Source: an uncultured Muribaculaceae bacterium (GTDB taxonomy: Bacteria > Bacteroidota > Bacteroidia > Bacteroidales > Muribaculaceae). Taken from it: a stretch of 28,629 nucleotides of DNA. A program made the position numbers and the translations under genes. Position 1 is the first letter of the stretch. Each line of letters opens with the position of its first letter. A model generated the notes under the pieces. The model ran no database searches, was not told where the DNA came from, and saw nothing but the letters and a program-made list of their open reading frames with translations. This document shows positions 23,350 to 28,629 of the stretch, piece after piece. The stretch lies in assembly GCA_910586175.1 (NCBI GenBank), contig CAJUIJ010000002.1, positions 1 to 28,629 of the forward strand. Reading direction: 5' to 3'.

Positions 23350-24681
23350 ATGAAAAAATATTTGATAGCATCGATGGCGTTGGCGACTGCCGGCGCAATG
23401 TCAGCGCAGCTTTCTTACGAGTTGCCGGCCACTTTGTCTTATTATGGCACAATTGAAGCCGAGGAGGGAATTCCATTTCCTGCCGCCAATTTCGTCACCA
23501 ACAACCCTTTAAACGATGGTGCATACATTTGGATTCCCAAGGGCTCAACTATGATGTTTAAAAACAATTCAGTGGGCGATTACGACAACTTCGAATGGGT
23601 CGTGCCCGGCACAGCCTATAAGGAAGTTACTGACGACGGCTCTGTGGCCGCAATATATGATGAAGTGGGGACTTTTGATTTCCCTACACTCATTTGCGGT
23701 GACGATACTTTCAGACACGAACTGAAGATAAAGGTCGGTGGCAAAGCAGAACTTTGCCATTCAGATACGCGCAAATGGGGAGAGACTTTTGGTTTGGGCT
23801 ATGCCCCATTCAACGGTGGAAACGGTTACCTCGGTGGCACAAACCGTGTCAACATCGCCGGTGTTGGTAATTTTTACCGGTTCTCTTCCCCCAACATGTA
23901 TGTCGACGGAGTCAATATATACCTTGCAAAGAAGCCTGGCGAAGTCCCCTCTAGCTCCATGATGATGACCAGAGTATTCCTTCCATTCCTCGGCGACAGG
24001 GATTTCTCCATGATTGGCCAGTTTGGCGCACTCGGTGCGTTGGAGGGCGACAATGTACCCATCAATTCTGCAAAGACCAAAGAGGATGGCGTATGGCTTC
24101 CTTCAGGACAATTCGCAGTCTACAATGTAGACTTTGCCACCAAGCTCAACTGTGAGGGATTCCCTTATCTCTTTTTTGCAGTTGAAGGTTTCTCTTACGA
24201 TTCTGATGCTGATTTGACCGAAGACTTCGTGCTTGCCACTGACGTCATGCCCGCCCGAGAACTCGACTCCGAACAATACAATAATGCTTTGGCTCACAAC
24301 TCTTTCGTGCGCCAAAACAATGAAAGCGACTATATCCGTCCTGTATCCATTTTCGGAGGCAGCTCAATGTCTTCAACAGGAAAATTCAAGAGTTATAACT
24401 TTTGGATTTGTCCTATGGTGCGTGGTGCCGAAACCGACTTATCGAGCGTAAAGGAAATCACTGCTGCCGAAAATCGCAATATGCAACTTGAATATGACGG
24501 CCACAATCTCATCACAACAGGTGTGCCCGACGGACAAGTCTCAGTGGTAGCACTCGACGGAACGGTTCGCATCAGGGCCAATGCCGCAAACGGAGGCGCA
24601 ATATTCAACATATCAACGCTCCCATCAGGGCTATACGTGGTAGTTGCAGCAGATGGACAGACACATAAATTTGTAAAATAA
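23350..24681 (+). CDS. Secreted protein with PKD-like domain and T9SS-like C-terminus
   Basis: A 443-aa exported protein with a signal peptide (MKKYLIASMALATAGAMSAQ). Residues about 60-130 (FEWVVPG, then YDEVGTFDFPTLICGDD) look like a PKD-type beta-sandwich. The middle is aromatic and beta-rich with no recognisable enzyme motif. The C-terminus (VSVVALDGTVRIR, then LPSGLYVVVAADGQTHKFVK) fits the type IX secretion / Por sorting-domain pattern, suggesting surface export if the host has T9SS. Its ATG is 6 nt after a MITE-like element, and it precedes the RCC1 protein gene by 16 nt, so the two form an operon. Close homologues would be needed to name it. Confidence 0.8.
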   Translation: MKKYLIASMALATAGAMSAQLSYELPATLSYYGTIEAEEGIPFPAANFVTNNPLNDGAYIWIPKGSTMMFKNNSVGDYDNFEWVVPGTAYKEVTDDGSVAAIYDEVGTFDFPTLICGDDTFRHELKIKVGGKAELCHSDTRKWGETFGLGYAPFNGGNGYLGGTNRVNIAGVGNFYRFSSPNMYVDGVNIYLAKKPGEVPSSSMMMTRVFLPFLGDRDFSMIGQFGALGALEGDNVPINSAKTKEDGVWLPSGQFAVYNVDFATKLNCEGFPYLFFAVEGFSYDSDADLTEDFVLATDVMPARELDSEQYNNALAHNSFVRQNNESDYIRPVSIFGGSSMSSTGKFKSYNFWICPMVRGAETDLSSVKEITAAENRNMQLEYDGHNLITTGVPDGQVSVVALDGTVRIRANAANGGAIFNISTLPSGLYVVVAADGQTHKFVK

Positions 24682-24697
24682 TCTAAAACAAACATAT

Positions 24698-27463
24698 ATG
24701 AGGACGACTACTAAAGGAATCTTGGCAGCAATAACAGCTGCAGCAGCTTTCGCACCTCAGATAGAAGCGGGAGTTTGGATATTTTTGTCGGCAGGTCAGT
24801 CTCAGACTTATGCCATAAAAGAAGATGGCACTCTCTGGGCATGGGGTTCTGCTGAATATGGAGAACTTGGCAATGGGTCAAAATCTCCCGCCAAAGTCTC
24901 TACGCCTACTCAAATAGGCACCGACACTGACTGGGCATTTGCCGCAGGCGGAAGCGGAAGGGCATTCTTCATTAAGGAAGACGGGTCTCTATGGTCTGTC
25001 GGAACAGCCGAGGGCGGTGTACTCGGCACCGGCTCTTCACAGGCTCAGCTTTCACCTGTGCGTATCGGCACTGATTCCGATTGGAAATATGTAGCCACGT
25101 CAAACAATGGAGACAACTATGAGGCCATGGCAATCAAGACCGACGGCTCTTTGTGGGGCTGGGGCAAGAACGAACTCGGCTCGCTTGGTTTAGGTGACTA
25201 CAACACTCGCGCGCTTCCTACCCGCGTGGGTTCTGACAATGACTGGGTATCAGTCTCACTTGGCAGAAACCATACCATCGCGATGAAAAACGACGGCTCA
25301 ATATGGGGTGCCGGCGAAGCAAACAATGGTGCCTTAGGCAACAACTCCGGATTCAAGAAAACTTTTGTGAAGGTGTCGGAGCCCGCTGACTGGACAAGTG
25401 TAACCGCAATCAATAATTCCACTTATGCCATAAAAACCGATGGAACACTCTGGGCTTGGGGCGAGAACGATGACAACAAATTGGGAATCAACAACACTGA
25501 ATTGACCACTGTCTCTGTTCCCACCAAGATTGAGGCCATATCCGGTAAAGTTTTCTCCATAACCGGCTCTGAGCATTTCCGAGTAGTCGCCACCGGTGAT
25601 AATGACACTGCTACAGACGCTTATTCATGGGGCTGGAACTACCAGGGCTGTCTCGGCAACGGAACCGGCTGCGAATTTGGCGACGTAAGCGCACGCGTAT
25701 TCTATGCAACGCCTCAGAAGGTTCAGTTTGAGGAGTCCGTTGAGATCAAATCGCTTAGTGCAGGTGCCACCTTCGCTATCGTACTCGATGGTGACGGTCT
25801 CTTGCAAGGCTGGGGGTCGAACGCATGGGGACAGTTAGGCAACTCTTTGGCCGAAAATATGCTCAACATATATTATACTACCCCCATTGCTGTGGCAGCT
25901 GGGCAAGCTCCTGTGGATCCGGGTGTCGAAGTATACGCTGACAACATTCCCACCAACCTTTCGGCTGTAGAGAAAATCACACTGGTCGGAGCATGGACGA
26001 CCGATGACTTGCTGAAACTCATCGCTCCAATAGGCAACGGACAAGGCATAATGGGCTTCAATTACAACACAACCCTAAAAACAGTTGACATGAGCAATGC
26101 TGAGATGGGTGACGACACTTCTCTCTATACCATATTCCGCAATTGCTCCGCACTCGAGACAATCCTATTCCCGACCAACGGCACTGCTGCAAAAATAGTG
26201 AACCTCGACAACGCGTTTCTCAACGACAAGGCACTTACCAACCCGGATGTGTCAGCTTTGGTAAATGTGACTAATATAGATCAGACATTCCAAAACTGCA
26301 AGGCCATCACCATGCTCGACCTCTCCAACTGGACAAGCGTAACAAGCAGCGAGATGGCATTCCAAAACTCGGGACTCATCTCAATAGTGCTTCCCTCCGA
26401 GTTCACAATATCCGATAGATGTTTCGGTGGATGCGATAACCTCAAACTCATCGACTGGCATCTCTATAACGGCACGTCAGCCCCCACTGTCGAAATCAAT
26501 GACAACTATGAACCCTTCTACGGTCTCGACTTCGTTCCCTCTCAGAAGAAGGAGATTACAATCATAGTGCCGCAGGAAGCATATGAATCGTTCAGCACTG
26601 ACACTTACTGGAGTGGTTTCAACATTCAGGCAGCGGCAGCCCCGGGCACATACACCATCGACGGCAACGAAATACCGGACGATCTGGCTGATGCTCTTCA
26701 TATTGTACTTACCGGTGATTGGAACACTGACAGATTCAAGGCACTCGCATCTGCACTCGGCACTGCAGCATCTGTCACTGCCTCCAATAAGACCCTGCTT
26801 AGCATAGATGCCTCTGCAGCAACCGTTGAATCTATAACAAACTTGGTGATGCCGGTACCCGGAATATTCGGGTCTTCTGACAAAGGAGTATTCCAAAATT
26901 TCACGGCTCTCGAATCTTTCATAATGCCTGCTGCCGACCAAAGCGCTAACTTCGGCTCATTCAAGCAAGCATTCCAGGGATGTTCCGCACTCAAAGAGAT
27001 TGATCTTTCAGGTTGCTCTCAACTCACATCGACCAATGACGCTTTCTACAATTGCTCTTCACTTGCAAAAGTCACACTCCCTGCTGAATTCAAAATCAGC
27101 ACCGAATGTTTCGACCGTTGCAACAACTTGCGGGAGATCGACTGGTCTGCATTTGAAGGCGATCAGGCACCTTCCATCTCCACCAACGGACTCCCCTCTC
27201 TCGATGACTCTAAACTCCTCGTGGTGAAAGTGCCTAACGATAAACTCCCGCTGTTCCAAGAAAGTGCAAAGTGGAACATATACACTCTGATTGGCGTGAT
27301 GCCGGCATCTGTCAATGACCTGCACGACTCCAACACTACAAAGCAGTTGCAAGTCTACACACTTTCAGGCATGTATGTAACCACCATTAAGGATAACAAC
27401 TCTGTAAGCGTACTCCCCGCCGGTCTATACATAATAGGTGGCAAGAAGGTAATGGTTAAGTAA
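24698..27463 (+). CDS. Secreted RCC1-repeat propeller with duplicated LRR-like module
   Basis: A 921-aa exported protein. After a signal peptide (about 1-24) come seven RCC1-type repeats (to about residue 400), each with the pattern AIKxDGxLWxWGxNxxGxLGxG, the number needed to close a seven-bladed propeller; repeat 6 has an insertion. Two related modules follow (about 410-660 and 660-870). Each starts with a strand-rich lead-in (ITLVGAWTTDDL / IVLTGDWNTDRF) and continues with BspA-like LRRs (FxNCxALxxL, IDWxxxxGxxAP). The C-terminus (VYTLSGMYVTT, then LPAGLYIIGGKKVMVK) is a T9SS-like sorting tail. No enzyme motif. It is probably an adhesin or binding protein at the cell surface, in an operon with the preceding secreted protein and ended by the terminator at 27503. 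Confidence 0.88.
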   Translation: MRTTTKGILAAITAAAAFAPQIEAGVWIFLSAGQSQTYAIKEDGTLWAWGSAEYGELGNGSKSPAKVSTPTQIGTDTDWAFAAGGSGRAFFIKEDGSLWSVGTAEGGVLGTGSSQAQLSPVRIGTDSDWKYVATSNNGDNYEAMAIKTDGSLWGWGKNELGSLGLGDYNTRALPTRVGSDNDWVSVSLGRNHTIAMKNDGSIWGAGEANNGALGNNSGFKKTFVKVSEPADWTSVTAINNSTYAIKTDGTLWAWGENDDNKLGINNTELTTVSVPTKIEAISGKVFSITGSEHFRVVATGDNDTATDAYSWGWNYQGCLGNGTGCEFGDVSARVFYATPQKVQFEESVEIKSLSAGATFAIVLDGDGLLQGWGSNAWGQLGNSLAENMLNIYYTTPIAVAAGQAPVDPGVEVYADNIPTNLSAVEKITLVGAWTTDDLLKLIAPIGNGQGIMGFNYNTTLKTVDMSNAEMGDDTSLYTIFRNCSALETILFPTNGTAAKIVNLDNAFLNDKALTNPDVSALVNVTNIDQTFQNCKAITMLDLSNWTSVTSSEMAFQNSGLISIVLPSEFTISDRCFGGCDNLKLIDWHLYNGTSAPTVEINDNYEPFYGLDFVPSQKKEITIIVPQEAYESFSTDTYWSGFNIQAAAAPGTYTIDGNEIPDDLADALHIVLTGDWNTDRFKALASALGTAASVTASNKTLLSIDASAATVESITNLVMPVPGIFGSSDKGVFQNFTALESFIMPAADQSANFGSFKQAFQGCSALKEIDLSGCSQLTSTNDAFYNCSSLAKVTLPAEFKISTECFDRCNNLREIDWSAFEGDQAPSISTNGLPSLDDSKLLVVKVPNDKLPLFQESAKWNIYTLIGVMPASVNDLHDSNTTKQLQVYTLSGMYVTTIKDNNSVSVLPAGLYIIGGKKVMVK

Positions 27464-27502
27464 CAAACATACTGCATACTACACAAAAGTTATCTCTAAA
27501 TC

Positions 27503-27554
27503 AAAAATATGGAGTGCGACATTGTTTTGCAACGTCGCACTCCATATTTTTTCT
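27503..27554. terminator. Strong bidirectional terminator after the secreted pair
   Basis: An 18-bp perfect stem (27503-27520 with 27534-27551, core ATGGAGTGCGAC/GTCGCACTCCAT), flanked by A-rich sequence on the left and T6 on the right, with a 13-nt loop. It ends the two-gene secreted operon and would also stop minus-strand transcripts. Confidence 0.9.
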
Positions 27555-27642
27555 TATCATGCCACCGCATACTGCTATACAATCACGATAGGCAAAACTA
27601 TGATAAGACTGTTTCTTTATCGCAGGCGAAGCTCCAATATCG

Positions 27643-27673
27643 TTGTGTAAGTAAATGATTTTGCATAACTTTG
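27643..27673 (+). promoter_or_regulatory. Bacteroidetes-type promoter
   Basis: TTG (27643-27645), a 20-nt spacer and TAACTTTG (27666-27673) match the consensus, giving a leader of about 15-20 nt for the gene at 27696. The same TAACTTTG -7 octamer is used in front of rel at 5376. Confidence 0.7.
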
Positions 27674-27695
27674 CATAAAATTACACACAAACTTA

Positions 27696-28403
27696 ATGAA
27701 ACCAAAGACAATAGAGGCGTGGCGGACTGTGGTTGGGGGCTTCGGTGGGGCCGTGGCTATCATGAGCGGCATAGCCGCTTATATTATGTTGAAGTCCCTG
27801 CTTACATCATGGCTTATTCCTGTGCTGTGTGTGCTTCCCGTGGCTCTGGCATTAGCATTGCCACTCCGAGGCGTCACGAGGTGGCTCACCGGCTCTTATA
27901 ACACATGGCTCAATATCTCGATACACATGTTGTTGATGTATCCACTGCTATTAGGAGCTGTGATGCTGACCAATAAATTGTGGGTGATCGACAACCAACG
28001 CGACATGCAGGGAGTGGTGGACCGAGTTTACACCGAAAAGCGCAAGTCCACGCGCCGCAGCGGCCGCCGCAGCTACCGCACTGTGGAGAAACTCTACAAT
28101 GTAATCGACATAACCCTCGAGACCGGCAAATCACGCAAAATCGATGTCTCTAAAAAGATATACCGCCAAGCGGAAAAGGGCGATACCGTGCAGATACCCG
28201 TCACCACAGGCATCTTCCACATGACCCAGATGGAGGAAGGACAACTCAAACTTCTGCATCCCCACATAAAGAAAAGCCGTCGCCCATACCCCGACAGACC
28301 CGGCTTCGGAGTGGGAGCAAAAAGAAGCAAGATGACATCAGATGAAATACGCGAATACCACCGCCGCCGCATAGACAGCATCCGCAACTCATTCAAACAT
28401 TAA
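27696..28403 (+). CDS. Hypothetical membrane protein with basic C-terminal region
   Basis: Not a named family to me. The 235-aa product has three hydrophobic segments (about residues 13-33, 38-56 and 72-92), the first Gly/Ala-rich (GGFGGAVAIMSG). After them comes a soluble part from about 95 onward that is strongly basic (KRKSTRRSGRRSYR at about 115-128; a Lys/Arg-rich tail to 235). A strand-rich core (LYNVIDITLETGKSRKIDVSKKIYRQ, then GDTVQIPVTTGIF) could be a small beta-barrel such as an OB or SH3-like fold. By the positive-inside rule the basic part is probably cytoplasmic. It is monocistronic with a clear promoter and no neighbour giving a functional hint. Confidence 0.75.
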   Translation: MKPKTIEAWRTVVGGFGGAVAIMSGIAAYIMLKSLLTSWLIPVLCVLPVALALALPLRGVTRWLTGSYNTWLNISIHMLLMYPLLLGAVMLTNKLWVIDNQRDMQGVVDRVYTEKRKSTRRSGRRSYRTVEKLYNVIDITLETGKSRKIDVSKKIYRQAEKGDTVQIPVTTGIFHMTQMEEGQLKLLHPHIKKSRRPYPDRPGFGVGAKRSKMTSDEIREYHRRRIDSIRNSFKH

Positions 28404-28629
28404 GAAACTTGTCAGGTTATTTAATGAAGTTGTTTAAACTAATTTACGAAAGTTAAAATGAAGTAGAATGCCTTTATTTTATTAAACCTTTGCGTATCTT
28501 TTTATCTACCATTCGGTCAACGAGCTAAAGATCGGCCCCTTTCGCCCCTTTTATTTGCACCAACCGAGAGGTTGCTGAAAATAAAAGTAACTAAATCGTC
28601 GCAAAAATATCTCGCAAATGTTAATAAAA
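28404..28629. other. Downstream non-coding end of window
   Basis: No complete gene. The stretch is AT-rich with a small CAACC/GGTTG stem (28561-28574) around GAGA. An ATG at 28616 could open a gene that continues past the window, but with so few codons this cannot be judged. Confidence 0.4.

Overview
The window looks like a chromosomal segment of a Bacteroidales bacterium, most likely a gut Muribaculaceae relative. The family assignment is inference. The evidence is a fused SecDF, Bacteroidetes-type promoters (TTG, about 20 nt, then TAnnTTTG), BspA-type leucine-rich repeat proteins, DUF4919 and other Bacteroidales-only families, secreted proteins with T9SS-like C-termini, and the lack of strong Shine-Dalgarno sequences. 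I found no tRNA, rRNA or CRISPR array.

Layout. (1) 1-3139: secDF with a strong terminator. (2) 3140-5350: an AT-richer, gene-poor stretch with three small GGATG hairpins and a 44-bp inverted repeat (3861-3904 / 5259-5302). The repeat encloses remnants of several genes: two small membrane-protein genes (one with an internal stop), a truncated TPR-type lipoprotein, and an AAA ATPase cut off inside its Walker A motif behind 33-bp tandem repeats. (3) 5352-12089, plus strand: a bifunctional Rel/SpoT gene overlaps a PgpH-like 7TM-HD phosphodiesterase gene by 4 nt, followed by a membrane protein, a Lys/Ser-rich DUF4919 protein and a SlyD-type prolyl isomerase. (4) 12092-12391: a large inverted array of 9-bp repeats between convergent genes. 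(5) 18075-12410, minus strand: a housekeeping cluster of HAD phosphatase, ribF, upp, recF, DUF721/DciA-like, thioesterase, TPR protein and ribH. Riboflavin synthesis (ribH) and its conversion to FMN/FAD (ribF) bracket DNA-repair and uracil-salvage genes. (6) 18317-27551: an accessory region with two diverged copies of a ~170-bp terminal-inverted-repeat element, an AAA-ATPase/PD-(D/E)XK protein, a DUF2007 protein, a BspA-like LRR protein, a Crp-family regulator and two secreted proteins, one combining a seven-repeat RCC1 propeller with a duplicated LRR-like module. (7) 27643-28403: a small membrane protein with a clear promoter.

The most unusual feature is repeat biology. Three arrays of 7- or 9-bp units sit at or just past gene 3' ends (9724-9759, 12092-12391, 15834-15861). 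Two related short TIR elements lie directly 5' of genes, so they may carry or alter those genes' promoters. Part of the accessory content is decayed. The locus most like an undescribed system is the Crp regulator, TIR element and secreted pair at 22429-27463, but its function cannot be told from sequence alone.
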